From Alphaproteobacteria bacterium UBA6038 (GTDB taxonomy: Bacteria > Pseudomonadota > Alphaproteobacteria > Micropepsales > Micropepsaceae): a DNA stretch of 20,621 bases. The translations under genes were made by a program, and so were the position numbers. Where the stretch lies: assembly GCA_002429315.1 (NCBI GenBank), contig DIZC01000059.1, positions 10,718 through 31,338 of the forward strand. Reading direction: 5' to 3'. Numbering within the stretch: the first letter of the stretch is position 1; each line of letters starts with the position of its first letter. A model generated the notes under the pieces. The model was not told the DNA's origin. It did not search any database and worked only from the letters and a program-made list of their open reading frames with translations. Of this stretch, positions 15,213 through 20,621 are shown piece after piece.

Positions 15213-15659
15213 CTAGTCGTCGTCCCGTTCCCGTCTCGCGCCGGGCGGCGGATGCAGTTCCTTCGGCTCGATCTTGCCGTCGCCGTTGCGATCCATCTGC
15301 TCGAACAGCGAGCGGGCGGTGGCGGCGAAGCCGTCGAAATCAATGCATCCTTTGCCTTTGAAATCCACCAGGGGCGACGCGGTTGATTGGTCCGTCGCCC
15401 AGCGCTGCTCGTTGACGGCGCGCACTTCGTCGGCATCGAGACAACCGGTGTGCCGGGCGTCCGCTTTGGCAAAATCGGCACGCAGCCCCTGCTCCATCTC
15501 GGCGCGCGTGATCGTCCCGTCGCGGTTGACATCGTAGGCTTCGAGGATGCTGCGGGGCGGATGAAACTCCGGCTCCTGATCGCGTGACTGCGGCCCGGAG
15601 CCGCAAGCGGAAAGAGCAATCGCCAAATTGCCAAACACCAGCAGCTCAAGATGGCGCAT
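15213..15659 (-). CDS. EF-hand lipoprotein
   Basis: This is a 148-residue exported protein, probably calcium-binding. The signal peptide has a lipobox LSAC with the lipidated cysteine at residue 19. Two canonical EF-hand loops are seen: DVNRDGTITRAE (43-54) and DRNGDGKIEPKE (123-134). Two degenerate ones (DARHTGCLDADE, 67-78; and around 99-110) give two EF-hand pairs. I choose ATG 15659, five bases after GGGGAG; ATG 15662 and GTG 15665 are in frame but too close to that site. The gene is a single unit between tRNA-Asp and the left repeat of the tRNA-Val island, so it belongs to the chromosome backbone. Its specific role is unknown. Confidence 0.85.
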   Translation of the reverse strand: MRHLELLVFGNLAIALSACGSGPQSRDQEPEFHPPRSILEAYDVNRDGTITRAEMEQGLRADFAKADARHTGCLDADEVRAVNEQRWATDQSTASPLVDFKGKGCIDFDGFAATARSLFEQMDRNGDGKIEPKELHPPPGARRERDDD

Positions 15660-15717
15660 CATCACTCCCCACGCGCGAAGCCGAGTTCGGCGTCATGGCC
15701 GAAGCGGCGCCGAAAAC

Positions 15718-15763
15718 TGGTGGGCGGTGACGGGTTCGAACCGCCGACCCCATCGGTGTAAAC
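15718..15763. repeat. Left attachment-type direct repeat (orphan tRNA-Val 3' half)
   Basis: It is identical over 46 bp to 18751-18796. It contains the complement of CCA, the acceptor 3' strand, the T-arm and part of the anticodon arm. Identity ends abruptly at both edges (next bases tacg here, gatg in the tRNA), as expected of an att core. Confidence 0.9.
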
Positions 15764-16054
15764 TACGTTTTGGCCTTACCCCGCAACCACTTGCTCTTCC
15801 AGTCTGATTCTTTTTCGCGCTCGTTTATCCTATGAACGGACGCTGCTTTTCGTCTAGTGACCCCATCACTAAATTCCGATCAATGCGCATGAACCCGGCC
15901 CCGTGATTGAGAAAGGAGAGATCCTACAATACCTTTCTTCGTCTGAATGATTCCGAACGTTCTGGCAGCAATCTAACGCAATCAGGCAACACCCTCTTGG
16001 ACAATGCAACAGCAAGCGGACTGATGCGCATTATCTATGCGGGCGCTTCCACAA
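15764..16054. other. Left end of the island, no gene seen
   Basis: About 290 bases between the left repeat and the stop of the small membrane protein. No convincing open frame is present on either strand; a short plus-strand frame from 15907 lacks a start with a ribosome-binding site and resembles nothing. There is a six-base inverted repeat tagtga/tcacta around cccca (15855-15871). It could be a protein-binding site or chance. Confidence 0.5.
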
Positions 16055-16465
16055 TCACTTCCTTTCGCTGCTGGGAACGGTGGGAATTTGCTGTACCTTC
16101 ATGCGTGCAACGTACGTGTCAGCAACCTCTTTCCAATACTGAGTCCGTTGACTCGCCGTGAACTCTCGACGATTCAACACAGCTTCCAGAGTATTTATTT
16201 CGTGAATGGCGTCCTCTGGCGCGCCACGTTTCCGGAAAATCACGGAAATAAATACCAAAGGTACAAAAACGACCAGATACCAAACGGCATCGAACTGATC
16301 CAAAGCCCCTAATGTGAGACTGTGAGGTAGAGAGTATGACGTTGTGTGGATCGCGATTTTTGCAGCAGTACCCAGAGACGCTCCGATTGCAAGGCGAATG
16401 GGAAAAAGCGCCCCGAGAGATTTTGTAAGGATGCGCCAAAGACCAGAAATATCGTTTGCATCCAT
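16055..16465 (-). CDS. Small two-helix membrane protein coupled to the LRR gene
   Basis: It has 136 residues from ATG 16465, which shares one base with the LRR stop (TGATG). Two hydrophobic segments lie at about residues 19-38 (GALFPIRLAIGASLGTAAKI) and 60-78 (AVWYLVVFVPLVFISVIF). A charged helical tail follows (residues 80-136: IHEINTLEAVLNRREF, QRTQYWKEVADTYVARMKV). I recognise no family. Its layout of two helices plus a cytoplasmic-type helical tail echoes the C-terminus of the LRR protein, which suggests the two work together in the membrane; this is inference. A start at TTG 16468 is possible but less likely. Confidence 0.7.
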   Translation of the reverse strand: MDANDISGLWRILTKSLGALFPIRLAIGASLGTAAKIAIHTTSYSLPHSLTLGALDQFDAVWYLVVFVPLVFISVIFRKRGAPEDAIHEINTLEAVLNRREFTASQRTQYWKEVADTYVARMKVQQIPTVPSSERK

Positions 16466-16484
16466 CAAGGGGGCGACCTTGATG
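16463..16484 (-). promoter_or_regulatory. Hairpin over the LRR stop / small-gene start junction
   Basis: A perfect 8-bp inverted repeat, catcaagg and ccttgatg, with a 6-base spacer spans the end of the LRR gene and the start of the next. In the mRNA it would sequester the TGATG overlap, so the second gene would depend on ribosomes finishing the first. No T-run follows, so it is not an ordinary terminator. Confidence 0.5.
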
Positions 16485-18207
16485 AATCAAGCTGCAAACC
16501 TTGCTGTCGGCCGAACGTCAACAGTTCGCTAATTTCGTCCGGTTTGGTAGCGAAGTAGCCGCACTGCACTCTGTATCGCGTGAGCGCGAACTGGAGCGTG
16601 ACCAGAAGAAATAAGGATCCAACCAAAGAGAAACCGCCGATGTAGCTATGTGCAAGATCGACAAATGCACAGAGGGCAAGAATGCCGCTCGCAAGTAAAT
16701 ATGGAATATTCTGTTGGTCGGTATACTCTCCGATAATTCTTGCCTTGTCCGCTATCGCTTCAGGGGATTGAACAGCGCCGCTACGTGGTGAACTCGATAG
16801 TCTGTTGCCAAGCACCGGCTCGTTCAAAGTAATTGGCGGGAGCGGTTCTAAGCTAAACCTATTGATTGATCCGAACTCTTCGAGCAAGAATCGTCCTTCG
16901 TGGGTTTGCCTCGTAAGCACGTGCTGCAAGAACAGCAACTCGTGAGCAGCGTCTCGCACCCTGTCACTATATGCTTCAGGCTGGTTCCCATAGGCTGCTT
17001 CAACCGCGTATTGCAGCCCCGCCGCTAATACATGCAGAGAAATAATTGAGACACTCTCATAGTCCTGGTCAAGGGTTGCCAGATACCGCTTTGCAACGCG
17101 GAGCAAGTAGGGCTTAGGCGTATTCGTTCCTCGCAGGATTTCGACTAATGTGTCTGTGCGTTCGCGAAGCTGGTTACGGATCGCTAGTATGAGCTCTATA
17201 TCGTCTTCTCTCCCATTGCGCTCAGACTGCAAGAAGGCCTTTTGTGCTAATGCAATATTCGAGTGAGGCTCGCCGTGATAGCGCTGAGTTTCGCCGTTCG
17301 CTTCGAGCGCGTTGAGATACGCTAATGTTTCTGCCGTGCCTTGCGGACCGATCTTTGATAGTTCAGCCAAATACGGGTCGCCTACCGGGCAACCCAGATA
17401 CCAAAGGCCACCAAACGAAGCGCCTGTAGGCGTTCTTAGCGACCGCAACTTGGCAAGGGGACGTAAGTCCGACACTAGCGTCGCAGTGAGGTCAAGAGAT
17501 CGAAGCCGAATTGCATTCGAGAGAGGCGAAATATCGTTGACCCGCGATCCCGAGAGGTTGAGTTCACGCAACTCGGGCAGGTAACGCAGAGCGGATATGT
17601 CGGATACGGACGTGCCCTCCAGATAAAGACCTTCAAGCCGAATGGCCTTCGAAAGCATAGAAATATCAGCGACAGCGGAGTAGTTGAGGTTTAACCTCTC
17701 CAGTTTGCGCAGGTTACCTAAAGGACGGAAGTCGGTGGCCTTCGATCCGAATAACGACAATTCGCGCAATTCTCTTAAGTTCGAAAGCGGTGATAGATCG
17801 GTAACTCCGGCAGCAGCCACGCTGAGTTTTCGGAGCTCGGTCAGGTTTGCCAACGCCCATATATCAGTGATGTGGCCCGGAAAAATTTCCAATCGCCGGA
17901 GGTTGGTCAGACTTGAAAGTGGAGAGATGTCAGTGACTTCCGTTGAACTGATATCGAGACCTTCAAGCATCGTGAGCGCTCTCAATCGAGATAAGTCACG
18001 CACTGCCGTTTCTCGCAGTGATAAGGTCCTCAACCAACTAAGCTGCTCAATTTCTTGTGGCACCGCGCCCAAAGCAGGCAGCTTGGTCAGATCGAGGTGC
18101 CGATTATGGTCCCGGTGTGCCTTCGCGATTCGGAGTCGCGCCTCCGCTAGCGCTTCTGTTTGTTGTATAGCCGTGAACTGAAACTGCCTTTGCGCCGGGC
18201 TTGCCAA
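16465..18207 (-). CDS. Leucine-rich-repeat protein with C-terminal membrane helices
   Basis: I choose TTG 18207 as start because AGGAAAG lies six bases ahead, giving 580 residues. TTG 18279 is possible, and the frame is open to a stop near 18340. Residues 56-262 hold nine to ten 22-residue leucine-rich repeats of the internalin-like type (LxxLxxLxLxxTxVxDISPLSxL). A short segment follows (DPYLAELSKIGPQGTAETLAYL, 277-298) like the linker after the LRRs of Roco or STAND-type proteins, but no GTPase or NTPase domain comes after it. Residues 316-446 are helical and soluble. Two transmembrane helices lie at about 501-519 and 524-543, then a short tail. It is likely membrane-anchored with a ligand-binding LRR face. 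The function is unknown; a sensor or defence role is a guess from the island context. Confidence 0.85.
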   Translation of the reverse strand: MASPAQRQFQFTAIQQTEALAEARLRIAKAHRDHNRHLDLTKLPALGAVPQEIEQLSWLRTLSLRETAVRDLSRLRALTMLEGLDISSTEVTDISPLSSLTNLRRLEIFPGHITDIWALANLTELRKLSVAAAGVTDLSPLSNLRELRELSLFGSKATDFRPLGNLRKLERLNLNYSAVADISMLSKAIRLEGLYLEGTSVSDISALRYLPELRELNLSGSRVNDISPLSNAIRLRSLDLTATLVSDLRPLAKLRSLRTPTGASFGGLWYLGCPVGDPYLAELSKIGPQGTAETLAYLNALEANGETQRYHGEPHSNIALAQKAFLQSERNGREDDIELILAIRNQLRERTDTLVEILRGTNTPKPYLLRVAKRYLATLDQDYESVSIISLHVLAAGLQYAVEAAYGNQPEAYSDRVRDAAHELLFLQHVLTRQTHEGRFLLEEFGSINRFSLEPLPPITLNEPVLGNRLSSSPRSGAVQSPEAIADKARIIGEYTDQQNIPYLLASGILALCAFVDLAHSYIGGFSLVGSLFLLVTLQFALTRYRVQCGYFATKPDEISELLTFGRQQGLQLDSSRSPP

Positions 18208-18379
18208 TTCAGTCTTTCCTGCTCCGGATCGGAGTGCCAAGTTCAGGATATTGCATCGCGGAGTCGGCGCCCAGGTCAAGACTGCTTTTCGTGCGGAGTA
18301 ACGGTACGCCCCGGCGAACTCCTACACGGTCACCTCAATCACTTTGATTGGCCACCGGCGCGATTGGCAGCGGGATAAT

Positions 18380-18727
18380 TCAGCACGCGCCTGCGAACAG
18401 ATATTTGCCGATGGTGAAAGGACTTACCCCGTACCGAGAGCTGGCCCCGGTCCCGACCCGCACGCCAGCCGATAATGAAATCGCGGAGATCGCATGGATC
18501 GTCGAGGCTGCGCCTGCTCCCACGAGAACAGCGAGTTCGCTAGCAAATTCGGATTGTGCAACGGGGACCCTGTAGAGCCAGCGGATAATGCAGAGCGCCG
18601 CTATCAGAATCGGGCGACAATCCCATCGGCAGAACTTTCTGGCCTGCGGCGCCACAATGCGCCGTAATAGACCAGAAGGATTAATTGGAAGAGGATTGGG
18701 AAAAGGGATTGCAGCGCGTACGGGCAT
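18380..18727 (-). CDS. Doubtful small membrane protein, possibly frameshifted
   Basis: It has 115 residues with hydrophobic stretches RPILIAALCIIRWLYRVP and a long Ala/Ser/Val/Gly segment near residues 66-100. The first 35 residues are proline-rich and unconvincing. In another frame, 18604-18741 encodes MVRRQCPYALQSLFPILFQ followed by LILLVYYGALWRRR, a good N-terminal membrane segment ending in a stop where this frame becomes hydrophobic. Together they could be one broken membrane protein gene at the right end of the island. Codon use and family support are lacking. Confidence 0.25.
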   Translation of the reverse strand: MPVRAAIPFPNPLPINPSGLLRRIVAPQARKFCRWDCRPILIAALCIIRWLYRVPVAQSEFASELAVLVGAGAASTIHAISAISLSAGVRVGTGASSRYGVSPFTIGKYLFAGAC

Positions 18728-18750
18728 TGTCGCCTAACCATTGACGCAAT

Positions 18751-18796
18751 TGGTGGGCGGTGACGGGTTCGAACCGCCGACCCCATCGGTGTAAAC
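18751..18796. repeat. Right attachment-type direct repeat (3' half of intact tRNA-Val)
   Basis: It matches 15718-15763 over 46 bp. It runs from the encoded CCA to the anticodon loop of tRNA-Val, so integration kept the tRNA gene intact. Confidence 0.9.
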
Positions 18797-18826
18797 GATG
18801 TGCTCTACCGGCTGAGCTAACCGCCC
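18751..18826 (-). tRNA. tRNA-Val (anticodon UAC)
   Basis: The 76-nt gene has acceptor GGGCGGT pairing with ACCGCCC and D-arm TAGCTCAGCCGGTAGAGC. The anticodon stem CATCG/CGATG encloses loop TTTACAC with anticodon TAC. The T-arm is GGCGGTTCGAACCCGTC. CCA is encoded. Its 3' half is duplicated 3 kb downstream as the other end of the island. Confidence 0.97.
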
Positions 18827-18904
18827 GATCGAAGAGCTTATACCAGAATCCTGCGGCCGCGCGGCGACGGTCGCAGGCTGACGGCGCGGCGGAGAGAACG
18901 TCGG

Positions 18905-19180
18905 TCAGGTGTTCAGGGCATCCTTTAGCTGCTTGCCCGCGCGGAACCGCGGCTGCTTCGACGGCTTGATGGTGATCTCTGCGCCGGTCTGCGGATTGCG
19001 GCCTTTGCCGCCGGCGCGCTGGGCCACCGCGAACACGCCGAAGCCCGTGAGCCGAACCTCATCGCCTGCCTTGAGCGAATCCGAGATGATGTCGAAAATG
19101 GCATCGACCGCTTTGCCGGCCTGGTTCTTATCGAGACCGGCGCGTTCCGACAGCTGCTGGGTAAGCTCTTGCTTGTTCAT
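18905..19180 (-). CDS. hup: HU family DNA-binding protein
   Basis: This is a nucleoid-associated histone-like protein that binds and bends DNA as a dimer. It has 91 residues, the family norm. The N-terminal helices are MNKQELTQQLSERAGL and AGKAVDAIFDIISDSL. The signature GFGVFAVAQRAGGKGRNPQTG runs from 46 to 66, with the proline at the tip of the DNA-binding arm in RNPQTG, and the C-terminus IKPSKQPRFRAGKQLKDALN is typical. AAAGGAG lies upstream of the ATG as ribosome-binding site. The gene stands between lon and tRNA-Val, a common alphaproteobacterial order. IHF is excluded by the HU-like start and the arm sequence. Confidence 0.95.
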   Translation of the reverse strand: MNKQELTQQLSERAGLDKNQAGKAVDAIFDIISDSLKAGDEVRLTGFGVFAVAQRAGGKGRNPQTGAEITIKPSKQPRFRAGKQLKDALNT

Positions 19181-19219
19181 GGGGCAGGCTCCTTTGGGCG
19201 ATTCGATCCCGTGACGGGA

Positions 19220-19248
19220 CTCTAGGGGTTATGGACGGGCCGCGTCAA
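19220..19248 (-). promoter_or_regulatory. Candidate sigma-70 promoter of the HU gene
   Basis: On the minus strand TTGACG (19248-19243) is followed after 17 bases by CTAGAG (19225-19220). The -35 element is good and the -10 element weak, with correct spacing. It lies about 40 bases ahead of the HU start codon, between the lon terminator and the gene. The region 19249-19370 shows nothing else. Confidence 0.5.
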
Positions 19249-19370
19249 AGCCGAAATCCAAGGAATCAGCGGGTTTTTGCAGCGACGGCAGCCGAGCTTG
19301 ATCGTGGAGGCACAGCCGGAAATCCCTTCGCGGCGCAAAGCGTTCCGCGGAAGCTGCTGAAGCAGAAGGA

Positions 19371-19397
19371 AAAAGGGCCGCGCAAGGCGGCCCTTTT
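19371..19397 (-). terminator. Intrinsic terminator of lon
   Basis: An 11-bp perfect stem aaaagggccgc (19371-19381) with gcggccctttt (19387-19397) around a 5-base loop ends three bases past the lon stop. On the minus strand the stem closes with TTTTT, giving a strong rho-independent terminator that separates lon from the HU gene. Confidence 0.92.
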
Positions 19398-19400
19398 CGC

Positions 19401-20621
19401 TCAGTGGGTGACCACCGCGTCGCTGTCCGCGTCCCGGACAGGCGGCGGGACAATCTCCGGCTCTTCCCAGTTGATCGGTTCGGGGGCGCGCGTCAGCGCC
19501 ACCTTCAGAACCTCTTCCACGGTCGAGACGGGGATGATCTTGAGCCCCTTCTTCACGTTGTCGGGGATTTCGGCCAGATCTTTCTCGTTCTCGGCCGGAA
19601 TGATCACCGTCTTCAGCCCGGCGCGGAGCGCCGCGAGAAGCTTCTCCTTCAATCCACCGATCGGCAGCACGCGTCCTCGCAACGTCACCTCGCCCGTCAT
19701 CGCCACATCGCGGCGGATCGGGATGCCCGTGATGACCGAGATGATGGATGTCGCCATCGCCACGCCCGCCGACGGTCCATCCTTCGGCGTCGCACCTTCC
19801 GGCACGTGGACATGGATGTCCTTGTTGTCGAAGGTGGGCGGCTTGATGCCGAAGGTCGTCGCCTTGGAGCGCACATAGGAGCGCGCCGCGTCGATCGATT
19901 CCTTCATCACATCGCCGAGCTTGCCCGTGGTCTGCATGCGGCCCTTGCCGGGCAGCATGACGGATTCGATCTGCAGCGTTTCGCCGCCGACTTCCGTCCA
20001 GGCCAGACCCGTCACCACGCCGACCTGATCCTCGCTCTCCATCTCGCCGTAGCGGAACTTCCGCACGCCGGCATAAGAGCCCAGATTTTCCGGCGCGATG
20101 ACGACCGAGGTGGCTTTGCCGGAGACGATCTCCTTCACCGCCTTGCGGGTGAGGCTCGCGATCTCGCGCTCCAGATTCCGCACGCCTGCCTCGCGCGTGT
20201 AGTAGCGGATCAGGTCGCGCAGACCGTCATCGGTAATGCTCCACTCCTCCGGCTTCAGGCCGTGCGCCTTCATCTCCTTGTCGATGAGGTGGCCCTTGGC
20301 GATTTCGACCTTCTCGTCCTCGGTGTAGCCGGGGATGCGAATGATCTCCATGCGGTCCATCAGCGGCGGCGGCATGTGCAACGTGTTGGCGGTGGTGATG
20401 AACATCACGTCGGAGAGGTCGAAGTCGACCTCCAGATAGTGGTCGTTGAAGGTGTGGTTCTGCTCCGGATCGAGCACTTCGAGCAGGGCGCTCGACGGAT
20501 CGCCGCGCCAGTCCGCACCCAATTTGTCGATTTCGTCGAGCAGGAAGAGCGGATTGGCGCTTTTCGCCTTCTTCATCGACTGGATGATCTTGCCGGGCAT
20601 GGAGCCGATATAGGTGCGCCG
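19401..20621 (-). CDS. lon: ATP-dependent protease Lon, C-terminal part (5' end beyond window)
   Basis: Lon is a cytoplasmic AAA+ serine protease that degrades misfolded and regulatory proteins. The visible 406 residues start in RRTYIGSMPGKIIQ, in the AAA+ module just past Walker A. Counting from the first visible methionine, Walker B is PLFLLDEIDK (D22/E23), the sensor-1 region is FITTANT, and the catalytic dyad is S277 (TPKDGPSAG) with K320 (GGLKEKLLAALRAG). The C-terminus has an extra acidic, proline-rich tail (EPINWEEPEIVPPPVRDADS) of a kind seen in alphaproteobacterial Lon. The gene ends in a strong hairpin terminator. The N-terminal substrate-binding domain and Walker A are outside the window. 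Confidence 0.97.
   Translation of the reverse strand, partial: RRTYIGSMPGKIIQSMKKAKSANPLFLLDEIDKLGADWRGDPSSALLEVLDPEQNHTFNDHYLEVDFDLSDVMFITTANTLHMPPPLMDRMEIIRIPGYTEDEKVEIAKGHLIDKEMKAHGLKPEEWSITDDGLRDLIRYYTREAGVRNLEREIASLTRKAVKEIVSGKATSVVIAPENLGSYAGVRKFRYGEMESEDQVGVVTGLAWTEVGGETLQIESVMLPGKGRMQTTGKLGDVMKESIDAARSYVRSKATTFGIKPPTFDNKDIHVHVPEGATPKDGPSAGVAMATSIISVITGIPIRRDVAMTGEVTLRGRVLPIGGLKEKLLAALRAGLKTVIIPAENEKDLAEIPDNVKKGLKIIPVSTVEEVLKVALTRAPEPINWEEPEIVPPPVRDADSDAVVTH

Larger units (their letters stand above)
15718..18796. mobile_element. Small genomic island integrated at tRNA-Val, no integrase seen
   Basis: A 46-bp perfect direct repeat bounds the segment: 15718-15763 and 18751-18796. The right copy is the 3' half of an intact tRNA-Val from the anticodon loop to CCA; the left copy is an orphan tRNA 3' end with no 5' half. 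This is the signature of site-specific integration into a tRNA gene. The interior is visibly richer in A+T than the nuo genes (for example 24 G/C in the 60 bases from 16681). The content is an LRR membrane protein, a coupled small membrane protein and perhaps one further small membrane ORF. No recombinase, replication or mobilisation gene is visible, so the element is a deletion remnant, is mobilised in trans, or carries a recombinase I fail to see. Confidence 0.82.

Noticed and set aside
15718..15763. A second, decayed tRNA-Val gene
   Set aside because: The match covers only the 3' half and is perfect over 46 bp with sharp ends, which fits an attachment-site copy rather than decay.
15907..16161. 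Plus-strand frame of 84 codons in the left end of the island
   Set aside because: It has a non-ATG start without a placed ribosome-binding site, overlaps the small membrane gene on the other strand, and resembles no family.
18210..18240. SGAGKT sequence near the LRR protein N-terminus as a P-loop
   Set aside because: The first glycine of GxxxxGKT is missing, there is no Walker B or following NTPase fold, and these residues lie upstream of the start I prefer.
1..20621. CRISPR array
   Set aside because: No regularly spaced short direct repeats with unique spacers were seen; all repeats found are palindromes, one att pair, one 25-bp duplication and one short coding tandem repeat.

Overview
The window reads as a stretch of an alphaproteobacterial chromosome of high GC content. 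The evidence is a split nuoC/nuoD, a long alphaproteobacterial-type NuoE tail, a NuoG with three N-terminal Fe-S cluster sets, and the order lon - HU gene - tRNA-Val - tRNA-Asp - nuoA onward. From established knowledge that order is common in Alphaproteobacteria. The genus cannot be fixed from sequence alone. Every confident gene lies on the minus strand, so the operon is read from high to low coordinates.

Layout from right to left. At 19401-20621 is the C-terminal part of Lon protease with a strong hairpin terminator. At 18905-19180 is an HU-type nucleoid protein with its own candidate promoter, then an intact tRNA-Val(UAC) at 18751-18826. Between it and tRNA-Asp(GUC) at 15061-15137 lies an AT-richer insert of about 3 kb. 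It is bounded by a 46-bp direct repeat (15718-15763 and 18751-18796) equal to the 3' half of tRNA-Val. It carries a leucine-rich-repeat membrane protein and a coupled small membrane protein, and no integrase is visible. A small EF-hand lipoprotein gene sits just outside the insert at 15213-15659.

From 14748 down to the left edge runs the respiratory complex I operon nuoA-B-C-D-E-F-[three extra genes]-G-H-I-J-K-L-M. The genes are tightly packed, with ATGA, GTGA, TGATG and TAATG junctions; nuoM is cut by the window edge. NuoE/F/G form the NADH-oxidising arm, NuoB/C/D/I carry electrons to quinone, and NuoA/H/J/K/L/M form the proton-pumping membrane arm. The three extra genes between nuoF and nuoG are a one-helix membrane protein, a DUF3291-like protein and a small acidic protein, chained to each other by overlapping stops and starts.

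The operon has been invaded by several palindromic repeat elements. They lie at the nuoG start (with a 25-bp duplication of the gene start), between nuoC and nuoD, as an inverted pair between nuoI and nuoJ, and inside the 3' end of nuoM, where the element is translated. The most interesting points are the integrase-less tRNA-Val island with its LRR/membrane gene pair, and the element at nuoG. That element left an uninterrupted 55-codon reading frame, so stop/start coupling appears to be kept across the insertion.
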